Assembly (NCBI RefSeq): GCF_018742245.1
Contig: NZ_CP036132.1
Coordinates: 2,847,001 to 2,911,000 of the forward strand
Direction: 5' to 3'
Source: Bacillus mycoides
GTDB taxonomy: Bacteria > Bacillota > Bacilli > Bacillales > Bacillaceae_G
Length of the DNA stretch: 64,000 nt
Part shown: positions 16,897-25,614 of the stretch, piece after piece
Layout: each line of letters starts with the position of its first letter
How positions within the stretch are numbered: position 1 is the stretch's first letter
Position numbers and translations under genes: made by a program
The notes under the pieces: model-generated
Told to the model about the DNA's origin: nothing
What the model saw: only the letters and a program-made list of their open reading frames with translations
Database searches by the model: none

Positions 16897-18161
16897 TATT
16901 CCATCCCTCCTATTAATGTTTTAGGTTCAAGCTTCCTAATAAACAAAAAGACAATGAAATTTGAAACAATGATGATAAGAAGTAAGAATAGGAATACTAA
17001 AAATAATATAGGTAAGTTTAAATTTAAGTCTAGTACAGATGCCGCATTTAAGTCCTTTGAAAATTGTAGATGAGCCCCATACCTCCAAAGAAAATACACC
17101 ATGGACATAACCATGCCAGCTATCGCAATACATATGTTTTCTAAAACAATTTGAAATAATATCCCATACTTACTCTCTCCAAGGACCATCTTAATACCAA
17201 ATTCCCGCTTCCTCATTGTTATGGAAACAATTGTTGTTACGACAATTCCCGCCATTATAAATAAAATAATTAGACTTCCTACTATAAGTCCAATTATTTC
17301 AGAATGTCTACTACTAGTAACATCTTCATTTATTTCTTCACCTAAATTTTTCAGGTATAACGTAACGTCGTTTCCTTTAAGTTGAATCGTTTCTTGTAGT
17401 TTTTTTACATCTGCATCTTTTCGTAAAGTTAGAATCGTACCTTGATGTAATCTTAAAAACATCGATTCATAATTTTCATATCTATCAATCGGCATGGGCA
17501 TTATCATTGCCTTTTCTAACTTTAGGTATGTGTTCGCTCCGTTATTATTTACAATGAATTTATTTTCCGGCAAAAAACCAATAATTGTATATTGATTATT
17601 GATTGCATCCCCTATGCGAAAGTACTTTTCAAAATAAGAACCAACTAAAACATTCATTTTTTCTCCACTGTTTTTTTGAAAATCTTGATGTGAGAATCCT
17701 TTTTCAGTTTTTATAGGTAAGTTCAGTAATTTATAGTAATTTTCATCTACTATGATTGTCCTAATAGTTGGACGTTCCTCATGATATGTTTTATTTGTCA
17801 AATCAGTAAGCATGCTGTCTTTCAATGGTCTATTGCTTGATTCTAGTTCGATTATTCTCTCTTCGTATGTACCATACGAAATTACATCTTTATTTTGTTG
17901 AATTTTATTGTAAATCTCTTCTATATGCTCTTTATTAAATTGTTCTTCTTTCAACCTATCCGTAGTCATATCAAAAGTAATTAAATATGTAATGTCCTTA
18001 TTTAACACTGAATTGGAGTTATTGGTGAGATAGTATAAATTGTAAAAAATATTGACTGAAACAGTTATTGTTGATAATCCAAACGTAAATTGTAAAAGGA
18101 GAAACATCGAGATTAGCAATCTGTTTTTCAAGGCTATTAGAGCACTTTTTATTCTCATCAT
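16896..18161 (-). CDS. ABC transporter permease, FtsX/MacB type
   Basis: A 421-residue membrane protein: one N-terminal membrane helix, a large outside domain (about residues 40-285), and three C-terminal helices in the FtsX domain (GLIVGSLIILFIMAGIVVTTI onward, with MRKREFGIKMVLGE as the cytoplasmic coupling loop). It pairs with the ATPase downstream. The layout resembles bacteriocin-associated integral membrane proteins of Gram-positives. The ribosome binding site AAAGGAG fits the ATG at 18161. No two-component system is adjacent, unlike BceAB systems. Confidence 0.85.
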   Translation of the reverse strand: MMRIKSALIALKNRLLISMFLLLQFTFGLSTITVSVNIFYNLYYLTNNSNSVLNKDITYLITFDMTTDRLKEEQFNKEHIEEIYNKIQQNKDVISYGTYEERIIELESSNRPLKDSMLTDLTNKTYHEERPTIRTIIVDENYYKLLNLPIKTEKGFSHQDFQKNSGEKMNVLVGSYFEKYFRIGDAINNQYTIIGFLPENKFIVNNNGANTYLKLEKAMIMPMPIDRYENYESMFLRLHQGTILTLRKDADVKKLQETIQLKGNDVTLYLKNLGEEINEDVTSSRHSEIIGLIVGSLIILFIMAGIVVTTIVSITMRKREFGIKMVLGESKYGILFQIVLENICIAIAGMVMSMVYFLWRYGAHLQFSKDLNAASVLDLNLNLPILFLVFLFLLLIIIVSNFIVFLFIRKLEPKTLIGGME

Positions 18162-18166
18162 ATTTT

Positions 18167-19251
18167 TTACTCCTTTAAGGCTTTAGCAGGTTCAATGTTA
18201 ATAATTTGAATGAATGGTATGACCGAGGTGATGAAAGAAATAAGAAGAGAAATACATACACTCATCACAACATGAAAGAAGTCTATACTAATGTGAAAAC
18301 CTATAGAATGTATAATATTTTTACTCAGCGTACTTAACATCCATTGAATACATATCGCGCAGATCGCTGCAGAGATTGCGCATATGTATAATTGGCTAAA
18401 TATCAATACAAAAAGATTCAAATTGCTTGCTCCCAAAGCTTTCCTTAAAGAGATACTCTTTTTCTTCGTATAAATCCAAAAACAACTCACAATTATGCAG
18501 TTAATTAAAGCTATAAAAATTAGTCTATACGGAAGAGCAAGTTGCTCTGTCAGGGCTTGACTCGAGTTTTTTTCTTTCTCATAATTCTTTTTTTCATTTA
18601 CAACTTTAATATTTAAATTTTTGTTATTTTGCTTAACATACTGAATGAATGTACCTATCTCTTTTTCAGGATTTTCGTTAGATCTGACTATCATTTGAAA
18701 TATGTTTTCATTTTGTATACGTCGTTTAACTTCATCGGGCATGTCATTTAAGCCGACGTAAACATTGTAATTATATGCATATCCAGTATTCGCTCCGCTC
18801 ACGCCTTTAACTCTATATTCTCTACTAAACAGTTTTATTGTTTCAGATTCTTTATAAATGCTCTTTCCCACAATTACACTATTTTCTTCCCCCTCTTTCA
18901 TACGAGAACCTTTTATTAAAGGAGGAGACCAATTCTTATTTATAAGACCAATCACCGTTACTTGACCTATGTCTAGGAGTCTGATATTCATATTATTTGT
19001 AATAACACTTGCGTTCTTAAAACTAGTTTCTGTTAACTCCTGAATTTCTTTGAAATCCAATTCCCAAAACTAGTAAGCTGAATGGAATAGTAATAATGAA
19101 AGTAACCATTTTTGTACTCATAAAATTTTTCATCGTAATAATCTCGGATCGACATCGCTATAAGCATGGGCAGAATTGTTAAAACAAATCCAATAAATAA
19201 CATAATGAATATTTTTCTGTTCACTGCTATTTCTTTTAAAAGTAGCTTCAT
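18167..19251 (-). pseudogene. ABC transporter permease, FtsX type, frameshifted
   Basis: The real start is the ATG at 19251 with GGAGGG upstream; the frame reads KLLLKEIAVNRKIFIML, a membrane helix, and continues to about 19075, where it leaves frame and stops at 19033. The next frame picks up at FWELDFKEIQ and runs to 18167 with the outside domain and three FtsX helices (coupling loop KKKSISLRKALGAS). Adding one base in the TTTTGGG run near 19073-19067 restores a single permease of about 361 residues. Either a true frameshift or a sequencing error; the partner permease and ATPase are intact. Confidence 0.8.
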
Positions 19252-19683
19252 ATTCCCTCCGCATTTAAAAAATAGTGAATTAGATATTTCTCCATTTGCC
19301 ACCGTTTTAATGGTTTTTATTAGACATGAATGGACTTTTCTTTTTACTATGCAATTACTGAGTGAACCTAATTCATCGAGATACATTAAGGAAATTAACT
19401 AATGATGTTTGAATTAGAGTTTACATATGTACGGAAACATTTAGTATTTTCATTATACTTAGAAAAACACGCCATAAAATTAGGTGTGGAAAATTTTACA
19501 TTCCCAAAACATAATTTACATTCAATTAATAACAAACCTCTATTCCTTATGTCTATTCATTACTCTATAGCGTAAAGTCATCCAATCTATGAAAATGCTT
19601 ATTTATACGGAAAATGCTCCTGCCAAGTTGACAGGAGCATTGCTTTTTCAAAATTTATTTACTTTTATATACTTGAATTAAAA
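19252..19683. other. Intergenic region of 432 bp with one terminator
   Basis: The stretch from 19387 to 19611 holds nothing I can support and presumably carries the ABC operon promoter. A terminator at 19612-19642 (listed separately) closes the SDR gene. Confidence 0.5.
19612..19642. terminator. Terminator after the SDR gene
   Basis: ATGCTCCTG (19614-19622) pairs with CAGGAGCAT (19632-19640), with TTTT following on the minus strand and a T-rich run 3 bases beyond on the plus strand. Confidence 0.75.
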
Positions 19684-20442
19684 TTAATATGAAGTCCAGC
19701 CGCCGTCTACAGAAATCACTTGTCCGTTTACGAAACTAGCTTCGTCTGAACCTAAGAAGATAGCCAGTTGTGCAACTTCTTCTGGTTGTCCAGCACGTGG
19801 ATTAATTGCCATACCTAATGCTTGGCGGCTCGCACCAAATTCGCTCACATTTGTCATTGTAGAAGCAATGTTTGTTATGACTGCTCCAGGAGCGATACCG
19901 TTACAACGGATGTTGTTGTTCGCATACATAAAGGCAGTGTTTTTTGTTAGGCCAACGACCGCATGTTTAGATGCTGTGTAAGCGGCACCAGCACGTGCAC
20001 CATATAATCCACCTGCAGAAATATTATTGACGATCGTACCGTGTCCTTGTTCCAAGAATAGATTCACTGCAATACGCATTGTTTTCATTACAGATACTGT
20101 ATTCACAGAGAAAACCTTCTCCCAGCGTTCGTCTGAAACTTCACCAATAGGCTCCATTCCATCCATGATACCTGCATTATTAACAAGAATATCTAATTTC
20201 CCATAAGCTTGTTTTGTTTCATCGAAAAGACGTTGGACATCTTCATCGGAGGTAACGTTTGTTTGAACAGCAATGGCCTCTGCACCTGTAGCTTTAATTC
20301 CTTGTACTACATGTTGAGCTCCTTCTAAGTTTAAGTCTGATACAACGACTTTTGCTCCTTCTTTTGCATAACCTTCTGCAATTGCTTTCCCCATGCCTGA
20401 CGCAGCACCAGTGACAATTGCTACTTTACCTTTTAATCTCAT
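19684..20442 (-). CDS. SDR family oxidoreductase
   Basis: A 252-residue classical short-chain dehydrogenase. VTGAASGMGKAIA is the cofactor glycine motif, NNAGIMD the NNAG motif, and YTASKHAVVG (about residues 153-162) has the catalytic Tyr-x-x-x-Lys; ISVDGGWTSY is the usual C-terminus. It is cytoplasmic; alcohol, keto-acyl or sugar substrates are all possible. It is divergent from a TetR regulator and shares an operator-like region with it, so it is probably the repressor's target. Confidence 0.92.
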   Translation of the reverse strand: MRLKGKVAIVTGAASGMGKAIAEGYAKEGAKVVVSDLNLEGAQHVVQGIKATGAEAIAVQTNVTSDEDVQRLFDETKQAYGKLDILVNNAGIMDGMEPIGEVSDERWEKVFSVNTVSVMKTMRIAVNLFLEQGHGTIVNNISAGGLYGARAGAAYTASKHAVVGLTKNTAFMYANNNIRCNGIAPGAVITNIASTMTNVSEFGASRQALGMAINPRAGQPEEVAQLAIFLGSDEASFVNGQVISVDGGWTSY

Positions 20443-20464
20443 CTGAAACGGCCCCCTTTGTCTT

Positions 20465-20576
20465 TTATTGCACAGTTGTTCAATAAAAATTATAATAATA
20501 TAAAAGAACGCTTACAATGAGCAAAAAAACGATAAATGTTCAATAATTAACAAATCATATGAAATGTGTTCAATAA
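20465..20576. promoter_or_regulatory. Divergent SDR/TetR control region with three TGTTCAATAA repeats
   Basis: TGTTCAATAA occurs at 20477-20486, 20537-20546 and 20567-20576, that is 60 and 30 bases apart. The first copy is half of a dyad, TTATTG-N10-CAATAA (20465-20486), close to the SDR start. These are likely binding sites for the TetR protein encoded at 20588. Confidence 0.6.
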
Positions 20577-20587
20577 GAGGTGAAAAA

Positions 20588-21154
20588 ATGATGCGTACAG
20601 ATATGCGTATTGTGAAAACAAAAGAGGCGTTACATAACGCATTGTTAGAATTATTAAATGAAAAAACTTTAGAAGTCATCTCCATCTCGGAAATTTGCAG
20701 AAAGGCAAAAATAAATCGTGGTACATTTTACTTGCATTATAAACAAGTAGAAGATTTATTTGAGGAGTATTTTAAAGAAATTACAGCAGATTTGACACGT
20801 TCTTATCAAGAACCTTATCGCTACGTATCCGTATTGAAAACTAGTAAATTAGATCCTTCTACAATTCGGATTTTTCATCATATCGAAAAATATAAAACTT
20901 TCTATAGAATTGTTTTTTCCAAAAAGGTTCCTTTAATGTACTATTATTTATTTTTTGAGGAAATAAAGCATTTGTTACTTCAAGATAAAGAGGCTTTGCT
21001 TAAAGAAGGCGTGAACCATTCACTTTATTGTTCCTACCAAGCGAATGCAATTATTGGCATCATTATTGAGTGGTATCAAAATGATTTTTCTTATAGTACC
21101 AGTTATTTAAATGATCAACTTGTTCAATTTTTAAATATGGGAGTAGACGGTTAA
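20588..21154 (+). CDS. TetR/AcrR family transcriptional regulator
   Basis: A 188-residue regulator. The N-terminal helix-turn-helix is LEVISISEICRKAKINRGTF followed by YLHYKQVEDLF, the standard TetR arrangement. The C-terminal part is a helical ligand-binding domain of the type seen in dihydroxyacetone-kinase-regulator-like (TetR_C) proteins of bacilli. The ATG at 20588 follows AAGAGGTG; one of the TGTTCAATAA repeats ends only 12 bases before it, so autorepression is likely. Target is probably the divergent SDR gene. Confidence 0.88.
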   Translation: MMRTDMRIVKTKEALHNALLELLNEKTLEVISISEICRKAKINRGTFYLHYKQVEDLFEEYFKEITADLTRSYQEPYRYVSVLKTSKLDPSTIRIFHHIEKYKTFYRIVFSKKVPLMYYYLFFEEIKHLLLQDKEALLKEGVNHSLYCSYQANAIIGIIIEWYQNDFSYSTSYLNDQLVQFLNMGVDG

Positions 21155-21257
21155 TTTAAAACAAAATTGTTTTATGGAATTTTTCATTCCGTCTATTTTC
21201 ATTTCATATATAATTAAAATATCGGATATTCGATTAACAACTTATATACTTAGGTAG

Positions 21258-22013
21258 GTGAACAATATTAATAGAAGCATAGTTTATCATTCAACATTAT
21301 GTATTTATTGTCTCACATCACTTATATATATTATCTTACTGAACATAGAAAATGGTCGTAATTATTTAGGATTTACGATGGTTGTTCCGCTTTTAGCTGT
21401 TATTTTATATCAAAAATTATATAAGAAACAAAAAATAGTTCATACATTTGGATTTTCACGTCCAAAAATAAAAACACTAATTTTCTCTATATTATTGCCA
21501 CTACTTCTAGGACTATGTCTCCATTTTTATTTTTATATTTATGATATAAAGTTCTTATATCATCATTGGAATGAATTAGGATTTCTCTTGCTCGTTGGTC
21601 TTACAATTGGATCTTTATCTGCAGTATTAGAAGAGATTATATGGCGAGGGAATTTTCATTACTATTTACGAAAAAAATATTCATTCATGCAAACAGCTAT
21701 TATTACAGCTTCACTTTGGTCTTCATGGCATTTACCAGTAGCAATCTTTTATAAAAATTATGAGTTTCGGCTTGTAGGAATATTAAGTTATCTTTCTTTA
21801 TTATTTATATTATCTATAATTTTGACGTACACGAGAGAATATGGCGGTTCTGTAATATCGCCCGCAATTTTACATGGTATGTTTAATGTATTTTATTTAA
21901 CAGATGTAGTGCAAAACAAGTGGGATGCCAGCCTAATAGAATTAATTAAATTTATCTTTTTAGCAATTGCGCTCTGCATTATGTATCTTATACATCGAAA
22001 GGTTAAAAAATAG
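21258..22013 (+). CDS. CPBP family intramembrane metalloprotease
   Basis: A 251-residue protein with about seven membrane helices. EEIIWRGNF (motif 1, EExxxR) and ASLWSSWHLP (motif 2, with the metal-binding histidine), then a third conserved HGMFN, mark the CPBP/Abi family (Rce1-like), which cleaves within membranes or serves in bacteriocin immunity. No bacteriocin gene is visible nearby. The GTG at 21258 has only a short AGG-type site. It is followed by a long-armed terminator. Confidence 0.85.
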   Translation: MNNINRSIVYHSTLCIYCLTSLIYIILLNIENGRNYLGFTMVVPLLAVILYQKLYKKQKIVHTFGFSRPKIKTLIFSILLPLLLGLCLHFYFYIYDIKFLYHHWNELGFLLLVGLTIGSLSAVLEEIIWRGNFHYYLRKKYSFMQTAIITASLWSSWHLPVAIFYKNYEFRLVGILSYLSLLFILSIILTYTREYGGSVISPAILHGMFNVFYLTDVVQNKWDASLIELIKFIFLAIALCIMYLIHRKVKK

Positions 22014-22069
22014 TTAACAATTAAAAAAAGTGTTTCAGTTTAATGTACCTTAATTAGCTCATTAAGTAC

Positions 22070-22135
22070 TTCAACACCTTACAATTATTCAATAATCGTA
22101 TAGGTGTTGAATAATTGTAAGGTGTTGAATTTTTA
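22070..22135 (+). terminator. Long perfect inverted repeat, terminator of the CPBP gene
   Basis: Perfect 23-bp arms (22070-22092 and 22107-22129) enclose a 14-base loop and are followed by TTTTTATAATC on the plus strand. It is much longer than usual terminators. Confidence 0.75.
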
Positions 22136-22239
22136 TAATCTTAGTTGAACGACTTCGTTCTCACAATACTTATTTCTATCATGGAGAACAAAACAAGTAT
22201 AACTAAACCTTTTATTCTCATTTTCATAAAATAAACCTT

Positions 22240-23181
22240 TTAATCTTTTAAATAAGGAAGTATGCATTCTTTAATTAACTTCCATCTATCCCCTGTATTC
22301 GCCATAACTTCCGACGCAATCACCACCACCAATTCCCTCTCCGGTACACAACAAATCACATTTCCACCATCGCCCATGGCACAGTATGAATAGATACCAT
22401 CTTCTTTTCGTAACCACCATAAGTAACCATATTGATTTGGATTCATCGCTATTGATTCTTTTATCCATGATTTTGAAAGAATTTGCTTTCGACCATAAAT
22501 ACCTTCATTCAAATACAATTGTCCAAATTTAGCCATATCTCTAACCGTTAACGTAAGTCCCCAACCGCCCGTCGAAATACCATCTGGATCGTGTACCCAT
22601 CCTTTCACATCTTTTCCGAATAAGTCATCAAATCCAAATGCTTTCATATTGTAGTTTGGAATTTCTCTCATATCGATTGATTGAAATAAGTATTCATTCG
22701 CAAACTCACGGGAACTTTTCCCTGTTACACACGAAATAATTGCTGATAATAAATGCGCGCCTGCGGACGAATATTTAAAATGTCCCACTTCTCCGCCATG
22801 TCCGATTCTATTTAGTGTATACTGCACCCAATCCTGTTGTGTACATAATTCTTCTAACGGTTCCTGCCAATCCACATAAGGATATGGAGCTGTCATTGTA
22901 AGTAGATGCCGCACTGTTACTTCAGATGAAATAAAATTATATTCTGGGAAAAATTCTATTACCTTTTGGTCAACGCTTTTTATATAGCCTTTATCTACAC
23001 ACATCCCAATTAACGCAGAAATAATCGTTTTTGTGACCGATGCCACATGAAATGTATCATCTGGACCGTAACCATTATAATAATTTTCAAAAGTAACATT
23101 ACCTTTCTGCATTACTAACATACCATTAATATTTTTATATTCTTCTTTTACAACACAATCTAACTGTTCAGCCGTTTTCAT
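22240..23181 (-). CDS. Serine hydrolase, beta-lactamase class C-like
   Basis: A 313-residue protein of the beta-lactamase/D-alanyl carboxypeptidase-like superfamily. ASVTKTI has the active serine in S-x-x-K (about residue 49), and the HFKYSSAGAH segment fits the Tyr motif. There is no signal peptide, so it should be a cytoplasmic esterase or peptidase rather than a resistance enzyme. GGGGGAAG precedes the ATG. It sits 23 bp after the AraC-type regulator gene on the same strand and is probably cotranscribed with it. Confidence 0.87.
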   Translation of the reverse strand: MKTAEQLDCVVKEEYKNINGMLVMQKGNVTFENYYNGYGPDDTFHVASVTKTIISALIGMCVDKGYIKSVDQKVIEFFPEYNFISSEVTVRHLLTMTAPYPYVDWQEPLEELCTQQDWVQYTLNRIGHGGEVGHFKYSSAGAHLLSAIISCVTGKSSREFANEYLFQSIDMREIPNYNMKAFGFDDLFGKDVKGWVHDPDGISTGGWGLTLTVRDMAKFGQLYLNEGIYGRKQILSKSWIKESIAMNPNQYGYLWWLRKEDGIYSYCAMGDGGNVICCVPERELVVVIASEVMANTGDRWKLIKECILPYLKD

Positions 23182-23204
23182 TGCTCTTCCCCCTTAATCT
23201 ATGA

Positions 23205-24095
23205 TTAAAAAGGTTCGATAGGTACATATATATCGACTATATGTTTATGTTCTGGGTGCTGCCTCGGATCATTTTTATACACTTCAAAAGGATACGAATC
23301 TCTCGGTTTATATCCGCTCTTCGGGAGCCATTCACCGTATAAAAAGTTCCATGCCCCTTTGTATTCATCTTGGAATATTTCAAAGTGACCTATCGCATAT
23401 GTCCCTGAAGGTATTGCCATTATTCCAATGTCACTCGTTCCTACTGAGGCTTCATCTGGAATTGTTATACATAGACTTGTTCTTAAATGATAGTCTTCTG
23501 TAAACTCATGATGATCGTGATAAATTGTTAATACCTTCGTATCCTCGAATACATGATAGTTCTGCTCCGATGCGTAATGAAATAGTTTCTCTATCATTTT
23601 TGGAAAATCTATAGCTAAATCCTTATATGTACCTACATGTCTTATGTATGCGACGTTTACTTTGTCCGCTGTTACAATTTCGACCTCTCCTCGAACCTTC
23701 TTACACTCATTGTATTGAGAACCTTCGCTAACGTCTTTGCAATTCTTGCTATTGTGATTTCGATAGTGAGACGGACTTACTCCGTACTGACTTTTAAATG
23801 TCCGGGAGAAAACTGCTGAATCCGTAAAACCATAATGATAAGCAATATCTGTAACCGTCATATCCATACGATATGTAAGTAAATGTGTTGCCCTCTCTAA
23901 TTTCAAACGATTCACATACCGAGATAACGGCTCTTCCATCATCCCTTTAAAAATTCTATGAAAATGAAATTTTGAAAAGCCTGCCACATTAGCTAAATCT
24001 TCAATGGAAAGCGAATCATTTATATTTGATTCTATATAGTCTTGCACTTTATAAATACGTCGTAAATACTCGTTTCTACTTTGAGAACTCTCCAT
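23205..24095 (-). CDS. AraC family regulator with GyrI-like effector domain
   Basis: A 296-residue protein. Two helix-turn-helix motifs lie at the N-terminus (SIEDLANVAGFSKFHFHRIF and MTVTDIAYHYGFTDSAVFSR), then a linker and a GyrI/BmrR-like ligand-binding domain from about residue 130. This Rob/SoxS-like layout with an attached small-molecule domain is common in bacilli for regulators of drug or stress responses. GAGGAGG precedes the ATG. The following beta-lactamase-like gene is a plausible target; the ligand is unknown. Confidence 0.9.
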   Translation of the reverse strand: MESSQSRNEYLRRIYKVQDYIESNINDSLSIEDLANVAGFSKFHFHRIFKGMMEEPLSRYVNRLKLERATHLLTYRMDMTVTDIAYHYGFTDSAVFSRTFKSQYGVSPSHYRNHNSKNCKDVSEGSQYNECKKVRGEVEIVTADKVNVAYIRHVGTYKDLAIDFPKMIEKLFHYASEQNYHVFEDTKVLTIYHDHHEFTEDYHLRTSLCITIPDEASVGTSDIGIMAIPSGTYAIGHFEIFQDEYKGAWNFLYGEWLPKSGYKPRDSYPFEVYKNDPRQHPEHKHIVDIYVPIEPF

Positions 24096-24114
24096 ATTCT
24101 TTCCTCCTCACAAC

Positions 24115-24139
24115 AAAAAGGCTAACTTCACGTTAGCCT
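24115..24139 (-). terminator. Terminator after the GNAT gene
   Basis: AGGCTAAC (24119-24126) pairs with GTTAGCCT (24132-24139), followed on the minus strand by TTTTTG. Confidence 0.75.
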
Positions 24140-24142
24140 ACT

Positions 24143-24613
24143 TTATACATGTTTTAAAAATAAAACTCTACTCCCGTCGTTCCCATCATAATTTGTATGT
24201 ACGGATACACCATCTACCTCATCATCCCCGGCTTCAATTTCAAAGCCAATTTCTTGATGAAATTGTATCGATTTTTTATTAACTGGTGACGTGATTGCTT
24301 TTACAACTTTACGATTGTTTGCGCGAGCAACATCAAAGAAATAAGAATACAATGTCGATGCGATTCCTTTTCTTCTATATTTCGGATTTACACCGATAAA
24401 ATGAACGTACGCTTCCTCTTTATGAGTTTGTGAAAAGAATCCGCATAAGAAACCTAACGTTTCTCCTTCTTCTTCAATGATAAAACTCGTTTCTTGAAAG
24501 TGAACGAAAAACAATTTTGGCAACATACTAGCCATGTCTCTTCCGCCCCACCAATCATTTAATACGGAATGAATCTTTATATAATCTTCCCCTTGCATGT
24601 TTCTTACTCGCAT
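24143..24613 (-). CDS. GNAT family N-acetyltransferase
   Basis: About 156 residues. The acetyl-CoA pyrophosphate-binding motif is NPKYRRKGIASTL (R-x-x-G-x-A/G), preceded by AYVHFIGV and followed by the VNKKSIQFHQEIGFE motif B. Substrate unknown. The ATG at 24613 with GAGGGAG six bases upstream is better supported than a GTG at 24634 that would overlap the preceding gene. It lies in tandem with the zinc-ribbon membrane protein gene. Confidence 0.88.
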   Translation of the reverse strand: MRVRNMQGEDYIKIHSVLNDWWGGRDMASMLPKLFFVHFQETSFIIEEEGETLGFLCGFFSQTHKEEAYVHFIGVNPKYRRKGIASTLYSYFFDVARANNRKVVKAITSPVNKKSIQFHQEIGFEIEAGDDEVDGVSVHTNYDGNDGSRVLFLKHV

Positions 24614-24630
24614 GTATTTCTCCCTCTCAC

Positions 24631-25032
24631 TCACTTCATTTTTTCATAAATTTTAATGACTGTTTCTACTAATAGGATGAATACCCAAATCCCGCAAAAT
24701 ACAAGAACAGACTGGAATATCGATCCAATTACCATAACACCAACCGCACCTGTTATTGAAAATGATATTCCACCAAGCCCTGGATCCTGTATAAGTACTC
24801 CAGCAGAAAAAGCAGTTATAATAGATACTATTAAATAAATAACACTCATTATTTTTAATATTTTTATAGAAAGATACGAAGTTTGTTCTTCTTCCACTTG
24901 TGATAATTCTATTTCCCCGCTCGCAATTCCTTTTTGCAAACAGTCCTCACATAAAAATTCTTCCTTAATTTTTTTACCCCCATGCAATGTACCTGTTATT
25001 TCTTTACAGCGCGAACACTTTCGATTTATCAT
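24631..25032 (-). CDS. Zinc-ribbon membrane protein, unknown function
   Basis: A 133-residue protein. Two CxxC pairs near the N-terminus (CSRCKEI and CEDCL) form a zinc-ribbon; two membrane helices follow (about residues 57-80 and 85-125). I do not recognise a named family. It lies directly upstream of the GNAT gene, ending 17 bases before that gene's ATG, so the two are likely cotranscribed. A role as an assembly or sensing protein is not supported by the sequence alone. Confidence 0.7.
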   Translation of the reverse strand: MINRKCSRCKEITGTLHGGKKIKEEFLCEDCLQKGIASGEIELSQVEEEQTSYLSIKILKIMSVIYLIVSIITAFSAGVLIQDPGLGGISFSITGAVGVMVIGSIFQSVLVFCGIWVFILLVETVIKIYEKMK

Positions 25033-25128
25033 GTTGTTACCACTCCAATCTATTAAGATTATACTTATATAATTCTACATTTACCTTAATATTCCTTTTA
25101 TGTATTTTATAGAGAAAGGTCGTGTTTT

Positions 25129-25596
25129 ATGATTTCGAAACTCACGTTTGGCTCTAAAAAAACTACAGTTCATTATGTATTTAGACCTAGTTGTTATGCG
25201 GTTATTTTTAATTCATCTTCTTCAAAGGTTGCTATTATTCAAAAAGGAGATCGATTCTTTTTACCTGGTGGCGGTATGGAAGGTAACGAAACGAAAGAAG
25301 AATGTTTACATCGTGAACTACTAGAGGAATTAGGATGGGCAATTGAAATTGATCAATATATCGGTAATGCAGCACGATATTTTTATGCGGAAAAGGAAGA
25401 TACATATTATTTAAACGATGGGTTCTTTTACATTGCAAACATGATACATCAGGAAACTGAAAACTGTGAGGAGGATCATGTTTTGAGGTGGATTTCTCCA
25501 TTACGTACTTTAGAGCTTTTCATTCATGATCATCAAAAATGGGCTGTTGAACAAGCGCTTTTATTACAAAAACAAAAAGGATCTCCTTCTATATGA
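25129..25596 (+). CDS. NUDIX hydrolase
   Basis: A 155-residue protein with a Nudix box: LPGGGMEGNETKEECLHREL followed by LEELGW, giving GG.....E and REL.EE.G. Cytoplasmic, metal-dependent cleavage of a nucleoside diphosphate derivative is expected, such as a damaged nucleotide; the exact substrate is not readable. The stop codon lies inside the stem of a shared terminator. It converges with the EamA transporter gene. Confidence 0.9.
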   Translation: MISKLTFGSKKTTVHYVFRPSCYAVIFNSSSSKVAIIQKGDRFFLPGGGMEGNETKEECLHRELLEELGWAIEIDQYIGNAARYFYAEKEDTYYLNDGFFYIANMIHQETENCEEDHVLRWISPLRTLELFIHDHQKWAVEQALLLQKQKGSPSI

Positions 25597-25609
25597 AAGA
25601 GATCCTTTT
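25575..25609. terminator. Shared terminator overlapping the NUDIX stop
   Basis: AAAAGGATCTC (25575-25585) pairs with GAGATCCTTTT (25599-25609). The stop codon of the NUDIX gene (25594-25596) lies in the loop. Works on both strands for the converging genes. Confidence 0.85.
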
Positions 25610-25614
25610 AAAGA

